DNA from: DATLZU01 sp051293835
GTDB lineage: Bacteria > Nitrospirota > Nitrospiria > Nitrospirales > Nitrospiraceae
Length of the DNA stretch: 64,000 nt
Direction of reading: 5' to 3'
Assembly: GCA_051293835.1 (NCBI GenBank)
Contig: JBPKMA010000008.1
Coordinates: forward strand, 1-64,000
Shown: positions 17,758 to 26,347 of the stretch, piece by piece
Position numbering within the stretch: position 1 is the first letter of the stretch
Layout: each line of letters starts with the position of its first letter
Program-made: the position numbers and the translations under genes
Notes under the pieces: generated by a model
The model's input: the letters and a program-made list of their open reading frames with translations, nothing else
Database searches by the model: none
What the model was told of the DNA's origin: nothing

Positions 17758-17853
17758 ATGACCAGAACCCGATGGCTTCTGTTGGGAGCCGTTCTGTTAG
17801 GAGTGGCGATCGTGGTGTACTTCGTCTTCCTCTGCCCTACTGAATGCCACTGA
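17758..17853 (+). CDS. 31-residue single-pass membrane peptide
   Basis: A short open frame with a strong Shine-Dalgarno (GGAGGAGAG about 5 bases before the ATG). It encodes MTRTRW, then about 20 hydrophobic residues (LLLGAVLLGVAIVVYFVFLC), then PTECH. The layout, a positively charged N-terminus, one membrane helix and a short tail with two Cys and one His, is that of a genuine small membrane protein. No homologue is recalled. It stands alone, divergent from the hydrogenase operon and about 275 bases upstream of a hydrolase gene. Confidence 0.6.
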   Translation: MTRTRWLLLGAVLLGVAIVVYFVFLCPTECH

Positions 17854-18128
17854 CACGACCAGCAGAAGACAGGGAACCCGAGACGAGTGGCCCATCAAGC
17901 CGGGAGAGAAAAAGATGCGCGGTGAACGACGTGGGGGCTCATGTGATGGCCACGGCCGCCGATCTGATGATACCCTCCGTTTTCAGTTGGCACATGTCCG
18001 GCTCGGAGCCGACCCGGCGCTGGCCAGCGGATTGGTGACGACGGTAGCGCAGGATCGGCGGAGCATAGCAACCTTGTTTGAGCGTCGCCACAATGATCCT
18101 GTGCCGGCAGCATGAGAGCGAGGTCCTG

Positions 18129-18794
18129 ATGCCACAGCCCAGCCGACCCCCAACCGAGCAGCCGGTGACACTCGTCGGTCCTGATATCCGACTGGAAGGC
18201 ATCCTGGCGGTCCCCCCCCGTTCTGTCGGGGTCGTGGTCTTCGCCCACGGAAGCGGCAGCGGCCGATTCAGTCCTCGCAACAGTTTCGTCGCCCGCAAGT
18301 TGCAGAACGGCGGGCTTGCCACGTTGCTCCTCGATTTACTCGAGGAACGCGAAGCGGATGATCGTCGCAAGATCTTCGACATCGATCTGCTCGCCAACCG
18401 CCTTCTACTCGCGAAGGCTTGGCTGGCGGAACGGCCGGAGACCAGAACCCTCCGCTTGGGCTATTTCGGCGCGAGCACCGGCGCCGGCGCGGCGCTTGAG
18501 GCCGCCGCGCGCGATCCCTCCTTCGTCGGCGCCGTCGTCTCCCGCGGTGGCAGACCGGATTTGGCTGAACGCTATTTGCCAGCCGTGATCGCGCCGACTC
18601 TCTTGATCGTGGGAAGTGACGACACCCCGGTGATCGAGATGAACAAACAGGCGCTCAGGCTGCTGACCTGCCCGAAAGATCTGGTCATCATTCCCGGAGC
18701 CTCGCATTTGTTCGAAGAACCAGGCACCTTGGAGCAGGTGGCCGACCATGCCTTGCGCTGGTTCCTCCGCCACTTGCCCTCCGGCCCATTCTAA
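18129..18794 (+). CDS. Dienelactone hydrolase-family alpha/beta hydrolase
   Basis: A 221-residue alpha/beta hydrolase. The oxyanion-region motif is FAHGSGSGRFSPRN, the nucleophile elbow is GASTG, and the likely acid and base are in GSDDTPV and GASHLFEE. GAGG lies 5-6 bases before the ATG at 18129, which is preferred over an in-frame ATG 17 codons upstream. Related hydrolases often sit beside, or are fused to, phosphoribosyltransferases in USP-rich stress regulons; no such fusion is visible here. The substrate is unknown. Confidence 0.85.
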   Translation: MPQPSRPPTEQPVTLVGPDIRLEGILAVPPRSVGVVVFAHGSGSGRFSPRNSFVARKLQNGGLATLLLDLLEEREADDRRKIFDIDLLANRLLLAKAWLAERPETRTLRLGYFGASTGAGAALEAAARDPSFVGAVVSRGGRPDLAERYLPAVIAPTLLIVGSDDTPVIEMNKQALRLLTCPKDLVIIPGASHLFEEPGTLEQVADHALRWFLRHLPSGPF

Positions 18795-19173
18795 CTTCTC
18801 TTTGTTTCCGCCCTTCCTCTCGACGCCCAGAACTCATCCTTTGTCATTTTTTCTCCTGTCCCACCCTGCCGCAGTGGGCAGGTCCTGCTTGGTCGCCAAT
18901 TTCCCCACCCTAAGGGCTCTGCGCGACGTGCGTCCCGAACGGCCGGCGTACTTCCGCGAATATCCAAGCCTTCTCCGGCAATGTCGCACTGAGTTTGGGC
19001 ACCAGTCTTGCTGGTGAAATCGGAGACAGTGACCCGATCATGACCATGCAACCCAAACGACAGCATGAACCCACCGGGAATAGAGGCGTGTTCCCGGTCG
19101 ACAGCATGCCGAACGGTGCAACAGTTATGGTAGCAGACCCCGGGACGCGGCCTTCCCGCGTCGCTGCCCTTCT
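18795..19173. other. Intergenic stretch without a recognised gene
   Basis: No gene is supported. An open plus-strand frame continues through about 18950-19219 (SGNVALSLGTSLAGEIGDSD and onward). It lacks a convincing start and a known family and may be debris belonging to the decayed macAB locus that follows. A small hairpin, CCTGCC-GCAGTG-GGCAGG, lies near 18873. Confidence 0.35.
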
Positions 19174-19799
19174 GTTAAGCGGAAACCGTATCGCGGGCCT
19201 CGTCGCCGACTGTGGCTAGTTGGCACCGCAGTGATGGCACTGGCTGGCGCAGCCCTGTGGATGTGGCTCTCGCCTGGCGCGGCGCTGGTCCGCTATAAGA
19301 CGGTCCCGGTCGATCGGGAACCGATCGTCGCGAGCGTCACCGCGACCGGGACCGTGAACCCGATGGCTTCAGCGCAGGTCGGCAGCCAGGTCTCCGGAAA
19401 GATCGCCAAGCTGTTTGCTGACCTCAATTCTGTCGTCACCGAAGGGCAGGTCATCGGCGTAGACAATCGGGACTTCAAATTAACACCCGGTATGACGGCC
19501 ACTGTCTCGATCGTCGCCGCACACAAGGAAGAAGTGCTCCGCGTTCCCAACCCGGCGCTGCGCTTTCGGTTGCCTGGAACTCCCGCGGACCGGAAGAAAT
19601 CCCAAGTATGGGTCGTCGACCCTGAGGGACGGCTCCATCCCATTCCAGTGAGCACTGGCCGCACAGACGGCACCTTCACGAGATCATCGAGGGCGAGTCG
19701 AGCGAGGGAGACCGGGTGGCCATCGGTCTTGAACCCGTGGAGAAAAGAGCCCGGCAAGAACTTCCTCCCGGATTCGGGATGGAGCCGAGAATTCGATAG
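19174..19799 (+). pseudogene. macA: Decayed MacA-type efflux adaptor
   Basis: The N-terminal anchor (RLWLVGTAVMALAGAALWMW) and the start of the barrel (VTATGTVNPMASAQVGSQVS, AKLFADLNSVVTEGQVI) are clearly MacA-like. The text then jumps straight to the C-terminal part (LTPGMTATVSIVAAHKEEVL). The whole hairpin and lipoyl-like middle, roughly 150-180 residues in normal MacA, is missing. After GRTDGTFT a missing base shifts the frame; the other frame continues EIIEGESSEGDRVAIGLEP and ends at about 19799. It therefore has an internal deletion plus a frameshift. Confidence 0.8.
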
Positions 19800-19802
19800 A
19801 AG

Positions 19803-20363
19803 GTGGTGGGCACTAAGTTTCTGAGTACGGTTGGGATCATTCTGGTGACCGCCATTAGCCGAACCATGTTGGAGATTAAGGAACTGTTGCGTGCCCGCTA
19901 TCGATGGCCCCCAGAAGAAGATGACTGCACCGTGCGCACAATGGAAGACGTAGCCAAGGCCACCACCGGTGCCAGCCGGATTATGATGCTGATGCTGTTG
20001 AGCATTGCCTCGATTTCGCTGATGGTCGGAGCATCGGCACCATGAACATTCTGCTTGTCTCGTCACGGAGCGGACGCGGGAAATCGGTATTCGCATGGCC
20101 GTCGGCGCCAAACGGCGCACATCCTGCTCCCGTTCCTCGTCGAAGCGGTCATCCTCAGCGCCACGGGCGGCATCCTCGGGGTGCTGACGGGAATCGTCGG
20201 AGCCAGATTGCTGACCACTGTGGCCGGATGGCCCACCATCATCTTGCCCACGGCCATGGCGATTGCGTTCGTATTTTCACTGAGTGTCGGCATTTTCTTC
20301 GGCCTATACTTGGCGGAGAAGGCGTCGCGCCTAAACCCGATCGAGGCACTGAGGTATGAGTAG
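19803..20363 (+). pseudogene. macB: Decayed MacB-type permease, C-terminal remnant
   Basis: Only the C-terminal third of a MacB permease remains; the ATPase domain and most of the periplasmic domain are gone. The first frame gives LLRARYRWPPEEDDCTVRTM and SIASISLMVG, then stops at 20045. A second frame resumes with MNILLVS. A third covers REIGIRMAVGAKRR and FLVEAVILSATGGILGVLTG through to LNPIEALRYE. At least two frameshifts are needed. It follows the macA remnant directly, as in functional macAB operons. Confidence 0.82.
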
Positions 20364-20533
20364 AGATAGATGCCGGATGCGCAAGACCGGTGACCGGGTC
20401 ATACTGTGCGGAGAGAAGGTCAATGGCCGTTGGTTCCCGATGATCCGGGAAGAGCCTGTCTAATTCCTGGAATCTCCGTGCACCAGACCGATAACCCTGA
20501 CGAATTGCCAACAACCACAAAATGGAGGATGCC

Positions 20534-21397
20534 ATGCGGATCGTACTGGCGGTGGATGGATCGGATAACTCCTATGAAGCGCTCCGGGCGCTGCCTCATC
20601 TCAGCCGAGCCGAGGTGCTTATTCTGCTTCATGCCTTGGACGTTCCGCAGCCGGCTTATCCGATGATAATGCCGGAGGTCGCCCGCGACTTGTACACGAC
20701 TGTCGAGAAAGAAATGCGTGAAGACGGCAAGCGGCTGTTGGACCGAATGGCGTCATTGCTCCCGATGAACGTTGGTCCGGCGACCAAACGGATCGAGGTC
20801 GGCGCGCCGGCCGAAGTGATCGTCAGTGTTGCCCAAGAGTCCGGGGCCGACCTGATCGTCATGGGCGCCCGCGGGCTGGGCCCGATCAAAGAACGACTCT
20901 TCGGCAGCGTGTCCCATCGCGTCCTGACCCACGCCTCCTGCGCGACCCTGATCGTCACCGGCCCCGTTCGGAGCATGAAGCAGATCCTGCTGCCCTTGCA
21001 GGGGCCCGACGATGCCGAGGCCGCGATCGGCTTTTTGGCCAAGCAACCGTTTCGCGAGCCAGCCGACCTGACGCTCGTCACGGTCCTCCCATTCGCCCAG
21101 CCTCTGTGGCCGGCGGGTATCTCCGTGACGGAAGCCATGAAAGAACAAGTCCTGCAGAGCGCACGGGCATTCCTCGACGACCTCGCGGGGAAGTTGATCG
21201 GGTTGGGGTACCACGCCCGGGGTGCGACGCTGCTCGGCGCCCCCGCGCCCATGATCCTGCACGAAGCCTCGAAGCTGAATCCGGACTTGATCCTCATGGG
21301 CTCCCGTGGACGCCGCGGTCTCGCCCGCTTCGTGCTCGGCAGTACTTCCCATGCGGTGTTGCACCAGGCCCCCTGCCCGGTGTTGGTGTTTCGTTGA
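20534..21397 (+). CDS. Universal stress protein, tandem UspA domains
   Basis: Two UspA domains, with ATP loops GARGLGPIKERLFGS and GSRGRRGLARFVLGS. An ATG at 20522 opens the frame, but GGAGG lies about 6 bases before the ATG at 20534 (MRIVLAVDGSDNSYEAL), so that start is chosen. It is an isolated plus-strand gene between the macAB remnant and a response-regulator stump. It is the fourth USP gene of the window. Confidence 0.92.
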   Translation: MRIVLAVDGSDNSYEALRALPHLSRAEVLILLHALDVPQPAYPMIMPEVARDLYTTVEKEMREDGKRLLDRMASLLPMNVGPATKRIEVGAPAEVIVSVAQESGADLIVMGARGLGPIKERLFGSVSHRVLTHASCATLIVTGPVRSMKQILLPLQGPDDAEAAIGFLAKQPFREPADLTLVTVLPFAQPLWPAGISVTEAMKEQVLQSARAFLDDLAGKLIGLGYHARGATLLGAPAPMILHEASKLNPDLILMGSRGRRGLARFVLGSTSHAVLHQAPCPVLVFR

Positions 21398-21528
21398 CGA
21401 ACGGTAAAGCCCGTAAGAGTACCCTCCCACTAGGTCTTCCCGCAGGGGCTGCCCAATGCTGCCTCAAACCGTTGTGGGTTTCGCTTGGCCTTGAGACCGG
21501 TCATCAACGGTGTGGTCAGGATCTCGGC

Positions 21529-21620
21529 ATGAGCATCTTGATCGTGGATGATTCGCCGGATGAATACAGTTGCTCAGTGCTCTCTTGAAACAGGCCCTTC
21601 ACGAAGGAAAGGTTCTCCGA
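21529..21620 (+). pseudogene. Response-regulator receiver stump
   Basis: MSILIVDDSPDE is the typical start of a receiver domain with its acidic pair. One base later the frame is wrong and a stop follows. In the shifted frame the text continues IQLLSALLKQALHEGKVLRG, as expected for helix 1 of a receiver. Nothing recognisable follows, including the phospho-acceptor region. It is a truncated, frameshifted remnant of about 30 residues. Confidence 0.6.
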
Positions 21621-21735
21621 GGGCTTATTCCAATCTGCAGCCACAGGCCAGCGATAAATCGGGACGCGACGGATTCGTCTACTGCGGTCGCAATCACCAG
21701 AAGCGACAAGCGAGGACAACGCGGAAGGCCCGACG

Positions 21736-22086
21736 GTGAGCCTTCATCCACTGATGACGGCGAAAGATGGGGCGCGGGCCAGGAAAGCGCAACGCGTGAC
21801 TTTCAACTGTCGGCTCCTTTTTTCGGCGGAGCATATCCCGTCGGGGGAGGCTCGTATCCTGGACCTCTTCACCTCGGGGTGCAAAGCAGAATCGCTGACG
21901 GCGGTGAAAAAAGGGATGGAACTGACGGTGAAGTATTTTCTCCCGGATCACCCGTGGAAACTTAAAATCGAACGGGCAGCTGTCCGATGGGTCGAGGGGA
22001 AGTCCTTCGGTTTGGAGTTTCTCAGCATTCGTCCGGCCCAACGCGAACGGCTTCGCCTTCTGTTGGCCAGAAGCGAGAACGACTGA
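21736..22086 (+). CDS. PilZ domain protein
   Basis: A 116-residue single PilZ domain. The opening basic stretch (KDGARARKAQRVTFNC) and the strand GEARILDLFTSGCKAES fit the RxxxR...D/NxSxxG c-di-GMP-binding pattern, in a degenerate form (LFTSG). VRWVEGKSFGLEFLSI is the characteristic later strand. The GTG at 21736 opens the frame; the ATG at 21754 is an alternative. It is probably a c-di-GMP effector, but the altered motif makes binding uncertain. Confidence 0.75.
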   Translation: MSLHPLMTAKDGARARKAQRVTFNCRLLFSAEHIPSGEARILDLFTSGCKAESLTAVKKGMELTVKYFLPDHPWKLKIERAAVRWVEGKSFGLEFLSIRPAQRERLRLLLARSEND

Positions 22087-22108
22087 GCCTCCAACAGAAA
22101 TCCAACCT

Positions 22109-22642
22109 TCACAGGAATCGTTGCGTGATGAGCGTCATCACCTGCGCAGCCGCTTCAGCCGGCGTGGCCGTGGTCGTATCGATGCGCAAGTCCGGCTTGA
22201 GCGGATTTTCGTAGGGCACCTGGAGGCCCGGCACCCTCGTAGACTCCCCTGCTTGCCCCTTGCGGTAGGTGCCCTTGTTATCCCTCGCCATGCACACCTC
22301 CAACGGGCAGTCAACGGCGATCTCCAAAAAGCGCGGGATCAGGCTTCGCGCCAGGTCTCGATAGGCCCGCTTGGCGGCGGTGGCGTCGAAGATTACGCTG
22401 ACACCGTGCTCGACGAGCCGGGCGCCGGTGAAGGCCAGCGCGCGATAGAACAGGTCCCGCTCTTCTGGCGAATAAGTCGGCTCGGGCGTAAGCACGCGCC
22501 GGACCTCATCCGACTCCAACACATCCACGCGCAATCCCAGCGCCTCCAGCTTCGGACGTAACGCCGTGGCGATCGTGCTCTTGCCCGACGCCGGCAGACC
22601 GGTGAGCCAGACAGCGAAGGCAGGAAGTGCTGCGGCAGACAT
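22109..22642 (-). CDS. cysC: Adenylylsulfate kinase
   Basis: A 177-residue APS kinase that phosphorylates adenylylsulfate to PAPS. The Walker A motif GLPASGKST is at residues 15-23. DVLESDEVRRVLTPEPTYS and VSVIFDATAAKRAYRDLAR are the substrate-binding region. DNKGTYRKGQAGE and VPYENPLKPDLRIDT complete the family pattern. It lies 9 bases after the M48 protease gene on the same strand. No sulfurylase is nearby, so it may serve sulfation or PAPS supply more generally. Confidence 0.9.
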   Translation of the reverse strand: MSAAALPAFAVWLTGLPASGKSTIATALRPKLEALGLRVDVLESDEVRRVLTPEPTYSPEERDLFYRALAFTGARLVEHGVSVIFDATAAKRAYRDLARSLIPRFLEIAVDCPLEVCMARDNKGTYRKGQAGESTRVPGLQVPYENPLKPDLRIDTTTATPAEAAAQVMTLITQRFL

Positions 22643-22651
22643 CCTTCCGCC

Positions 22652-23518
22652 TCAGATCCGCTTGCTCCACTTCGCGAACCGGTCCGCTAACAGGACCCCG
22701 TTGGCTTTCAGCCCTTCGGCCTGAATGGTTTTTTGGACCGCCTCGATCCGGCTGGAGAAGTTCGGATGGGTCTTGAAAAACGCGCGGTCGTCTCCCTTGA
22801 GGTCGCGCAGCCGCGCGAGCAGCGTCACATAGGCGAGGGGATCGTAGCCCACGCGGGCTGCGAACACGTCGCCCAGTTGGTCCGCCTCGATCTCCTTGCT
22901 TTGATCCAGTCCTTCGTCGAGCAGTTTCTTCACCGCTCCGTCGATCAGGTTCTTGAACGCCGCCGGGTTCTGGTTGGCGTACGCCAGGCCGGCTTCTGTC
23001 ACGCCAGCGATCTGTTTGCTCCGCTGGATTACCTGTAAAATGTGCTTCTCGGTCACATGAGCGATTTCGTGGCCAAGCACCGCGGCCAGTTCCGCCTCGT
23101 TCCGTATCTGCTTCAGCAAGCCTTTCGTAACAAAGATGTAGCCCGCTGGCGCGGCGAAGGCGTTGATGGAATCGTGATTCAGGATCGCGAACCGATAGGG
23201 AATGTCGGGCCGGTCGCAGGTGTTGGCGACCGCGCGCCCGACAAGATTGACGTACCGCGTGAGCGCCGGATCCTCGACGACTCCTCCGTAGCGGGCTACC
23301 ACCTGCAGCGCGATGGCCTGACCGATGGAGGATTCCTCCTCATAGCCGATTGGGAGCAACCCGGCGACGAGGGTCCCGGTCCCACGGATCACCCCGGCCA
23401 GCCGCTCATTGCCGGATTGCCGCGCCACGTCTTCGGCCGCCCGTTGCACTTCGGCGCACCCGCCGAACGCCGCGACGAACGCGAGGAGCCCAAGAACTGT
23501 AGAGATCTTACTTCGCAT
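22652..23518 (-). CDS. M48-family metalloprotease, probable lipoprotein
   Basis: A zinc protease with the motif HEIAHVTEKH (ligands His150 and His154, catalytic Glu151). The N-terminus (VLGLLAFVAAFGGC) ends in a lipobox-like Cys21, so the mature enzyme is probably a lipid-anchored periplasmic protein of the BepA/LoiP type. Those family members degrade or refold misassembled outer-membrane proteins. Its start overlaps the end of the SH3-domain gene by 11 bases, so the two are coupled. Length (288) suits a short M48 member without TPRs. Confidence 0.9.
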   Translation of the reverse strand: MRSKISTVLGLLAFVAAFGGCAEVQRAAEDVARQSGNERLAGVIRGTGTLVAGLLPIGYEEESSIGQAIALQVVARYGGVVEDPALTRYVNLVGRAVANTCDRPDIPYRFAILNHDSINAFAAPAGYIFVTKGLLKQIRNEAELAAVLGHEIAHVTEKHILQVIQRSKQIAGVTEAGLAYANQNPAAFKNLIDGAVKKLLDEGLDQSKEIEADQLGDVFAARVGYDPLAYVTLLARLRDLKGDDRAFFKTHPNFSSRIEAVQKTIQAEGLKANGVLLADRFAKWSKRI

Positions 23519-24017
23519 ATTCGCCGAGCCCCCCTTCTTTCAGGAATTCTTCGACCTCCTGATCCGGAATCTGATATGCCGTCATGCGATCGACCGTGTC
23601 GCGGTCTTTCTGGGAAATCCCCGCACGATTGGCGTACCCCTCGGAGACCTTGTCCAGCCCCCGCGCTCCGGCTGACGCGGTCACCGCCGATGCCTCGCTC
23701 CCGCGCATACTGCGGCCGAGCTGCGCTAACCCGTTGTCGCCGCTGCTTGGCTTGGTTTTGCTCGTCTTGCCGGCATAGATCCAACCCTGTACGCCGCTCT
23801 TGGTCTTGACCTGCAGCCAGCTCCCTTCCTTCTTTAAGACCTCCAGCGGATCACCGTAACGCAGAGTGGCAACCACCTGATCCAGCGAGGTCTTGCCAGA
23901 GCGGAGTTGCGCCGTCCTAGCCTGCACATAGACGGTTTCCGCAAATACGGCGGTGACACCGACCAGTGTCACACCGACGATCAGCCCTTGCAGAGTCCAC
24001 CTTGTCCGTCGTTTCAC
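23508..24017 (-). CDS. Secreted SH3-domain protein
   Basis: After a signal peptide (GLIVGVTLVGVTAVFA), a bacterial SH3 domain is visible from VYVQARTAQLRSGKTSLDQV to GSWLQVKTKSGVQGWIYAGKT. The remainder is a linker and a helical tail (QKDRDTVDRMTAYQIPDQEVEEFLK). The start is taken as GTG at 24017 because GAGGAGG lies 5 bases upstream; the frame is open 11 codons further. It is coupled to the following M48 protease gene, which suggests that the two act together in the periplasm. Confidence 0.82.
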   Translation of the reverse strand: MKRRTRWTLQGLIVGVTLVGVTAVFAETVYVQARTAQLRSGKTSLDQVVATLRYGDPLEVLKKEGSWLQVKTKSGVQGWIYAGKTSKTKPSSGDNGLAQLGRSMRGSEASAVTASAGARGLDKVSEGYANRAGISQKDRDTVDRMTAYQIPDQEVEEFLKEGGLGEYAK

Positions 24018-24073
24018 CGTCGCCTCCTCGATCGCAAGTCCACATTCCACCCGCCGTCCTCGCTTCGGGGCCT

Positions 24074-26212
24074 TTATTTCGATTTCAGCTCATAGACTCC
24101 ATCCCAATCCGGCGGCGGCGGAGCCGCCCGGTAGGCGGCCGCCCGCTCGCGATAGACCTTCGACGGCCCATCCGCAGGATCCAGCGCCAGCGCCGCCTCG
24201 AATCGCTGTTGGGCTGTGACGAAGTCCCGCCGCTTGTAAGCGGCCAGCCCCTCGAGATACAGCTCTATCACTTTTTTCCGTTCGATGGACAGCTCTCCTT
24301 TCCGTGCCAGCAATTCATATACCGTGACCGGTTCTTTCTTGCCCTTTACCCTGAGCACATCCACCTCGCGCGCCTCGATATCCTTCTGGGCCAACTCGTA
24401 CGTCCGCGGCCCCAGCAAGATCAGTGTGTCGTAAAACTTGTTCGCCCCTTCCAGCCGCGAGGCAAGGTTCACGCTGTCGCCCATCACGGTGTATTCGAGC
24501 CGCTCCTGCGACCCCATGTTGCCTACGACCAGCAGACCCGAGTTGATGCCGATCCGCGCCACGATCTCTGGCAAGCCCTCCGCTTTCCAGGCCTCGCGCA
24601 GCTTCGTCAACTCCGCCTGGCTGTCCAACGCCGCATAGCAGGCCAGCGTCGCATGGTTCGGATCGCCCAGCGGGGCGCCGAAGATCGCCATAATGCCGTC
24701 GCCCAAGTACTTGTTCACGTTGCCGCGATGGCGGCGGATGATATCGGTCATGGCTGAGAGGTAGCGGTTGAGCAGCTCGACCAACTCCTCCGGCTGCAAT
24801 TGTTCGGAGATCGTGGTGAAGCCCGCGACGTCGGAAAAAAAGACGGTCAGTTCTTTTTTCTCTCCACCGAGCTTGATGCGCTCGGGATCGCGCATGATCT
24901 CTTCGACCACTTCCCGGGACATGTACTTATCGAACGCAGCCCGCAATTGCCGCCGCTGCCTTCCCTCGATCAGATACTCCACCGTCGCCGCGACGCCGAA
25001 GGAGACGGCCAGCGCGCCCTCTGGAAACACCAACTCGACCCACAGGCGGTGCGACACGAAGACGTAGACGGCCAGGCCGTAGTAGATCGCCGCCAGTACC
25101 GCGATGAACCCGATCTTCAGCACCTGCCGCCGGATCAGCATGAAGCTCCAGGCCGTCGCCAGGCACACCACCAGCGTCGCGACCACAAACACCCAGTACG
25201 GCGCCTGCCGCATGAACTGAGCCTGCAGGAGGTTGTCCAGCGCGGCCATATGAATCAGCACGCCCGGCGTGAACGGCGACAACGGCGTCACGCGCAATTC
25301 GTACGTGCCTGCCGCGGTCGTGGCGATGAACACGATTTTGTCCTTGAAGACCGCTGGGTCAAGCAGCGGCCGCTCTCCCTTCTGAAGCTGCGTGAAGGAT
25401 TGGAGCACGGCACCGGCTGAATAGGAGGAATAGGTTTTCCGTTCCAGTGTCCCATGCCAATCGATCAGCATGGCGCCTTGGAAGGTCAGCGGCACCGCCA
25501 CAGATCCCATCCGGACCACATTCGATTCCCACGTGACCTGATCCGCGCCCAGGAGGAACCGAGCCGCGGCCGCGGCGATCTGGAAGAAGTGACGGCCCTG
25601 GGCAGCAGCCACCAGCGGCATGCGGCGCGTCGTCCCGTCGAAATCGGGCGTCAGATTGATGAAGCCGAGGCCCCGCGCGGCCTCGGCGAGCGGCGGGATC
25701 GGTAGCTTCACGCCAGGATAGGTCGCAAGTGGTGGAGCTTCCACGTCCGCCCGCACCTCGACCGGCACGCCAGCCTTCGACAACAACTCCGGTGCAAGGT
25801 CCTGGGGTTCCCCTTGAAATAAAATCGGCAGGAACACATTCCCGGCCGCCCGCATCTCGTCGGCGAACACCTGGTCGAATTCTTCGGCGTTGTCGTCCGG
25901 TTCCAGAAACAGGATGTCGAAGATGACCGCCTTGGCTCCCGCCTCGCGGAGAAACCGGACGAGATACCCATGGCGGTCGCGCGGCCAGGGCCAGCGGCCG
26001 AACGTCTCCAAACTGGCTTCGTCCACCGCGACCAATACGATGTCCGGACTGGCCTTGGCGGGATCGGCGTAGATCCGGTAGCGATGGTCAAGCGCTTTGA
26101 GCTCCGCGATCTCGAGCCAACGGGTCCAATGCAGCGCCAACGTTAGAACAAAGACCGCCAGTCCCACAGCGGTCGCGATCAGGACTTTCCTAGCCGACTT
26201 AGGGAGTTCCAT
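24074..26212 (-). CDS. CHASE2-domain class III adenylate/guanylate cyclase
   Basis: About 712 residues: an N-terminal membrane helix (VLIATAVGLAVFVLTLAL), an extracytoplasmic CHASE2 sensor (about 35-335, including DIVLVAVDEASLETFGRWPW), three membrane helices (about 340-420), a class III cyclase domain (about 450-640) and a TPR-like tail. The two metal aspartates lie in FFSDVAGFTT and NKYLGDGIMAIFG. YTVMGDSVNLASRLE is the usual purine and transition-state region. It should make cAMP (or cGMP) in response to an envelope signal. The frame opens at a TTG 3 codons earlier. It sits just upstream of the SH3 and M48 genes. Confidence 0.92.
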   Translation of the reverse strand: MELPKSARKVLIATAVGLAVFVLTLALHWTRWLEIAELKALDHRYRIYADPAKASPDIVLVAVDEASLETFGRWPWPRDRHGYLVRFLREAGAKAVIFDILFLEPDDNAEEFDQVFADEMRAAGNVFLPILFQGEPQDLAPELLSKAGVPVEVRADVEAPPLATYPGVKLPIPPLAEAARGLGFINLTPDFDGTTRRMPLVAAAQGRHFFQIAAAAARFLLGADQVTWESNVVRMGSVAVPLTFQGAMLIDWHGTLERKTYSSYSAGAVLQSFTQLQKGERPLLDPAVFKDKIVFIATTAAGTYELRVTPLSPFTPGVLIHMAALDNLLQAQFMRQAPYWVFVVATLVVCLATAWSFMLIRRQVLKIGFIAVLAAIYYGLAVYVFVSHRLWVELVFPEGALAVSFGVAATVEYLIEGRQRRQLRAAFDKYMSREVVEEIMRDPERIKLGGEKKELTVFFSDVAGFTTISEQLQPEELVELLNRYLSAMTDIIRRHRGNVNKYLGDGIMAIFGAPLGDPNHATLACYAALDSQAELTKLREAWKAEGLPEIVARIGINSGLLVVGNMGSQERLEYTVMGDSVNLASRLEGANKFYDTLILLGPRTYELAQKDIEAREVDVLRVKGKKEPVTVYELLARKGELSIERKKVIELYLEGLAAYKRRDFVTAQQRFEAALALDPADGPSKVYRERAAAYRAAPPPPDWDGVYELKSK

Positions 26213-26347
26213 CCGCGTCAACTCGGAGGGTGACAGCGGCGCCCGCGCGCGCCACTGTGTGAAGCGTTGGCAGGGCGTTGCCGTGCGGTCGGATGCAGGC
26301 GGGTGACCGGAAAGAGTTCAGCCGGAGCCTGTGCGGACCGAAAACCA

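Noticed and set aside
17915..18115. 66-codon plus-strand frame with a GGGAGAG ribosome-binding-like site
   Set aside because: Arg-rich, no family or fold signal and no coupling to the hydrolase gene that follows; not enough to call a gene.
18995..19219. Open plus-strand frame (LSLGTSLAGEIGDSD and onward)
   Set aside because: No plausible start and no recognised domain; probably debris upstream of the macA remnant.
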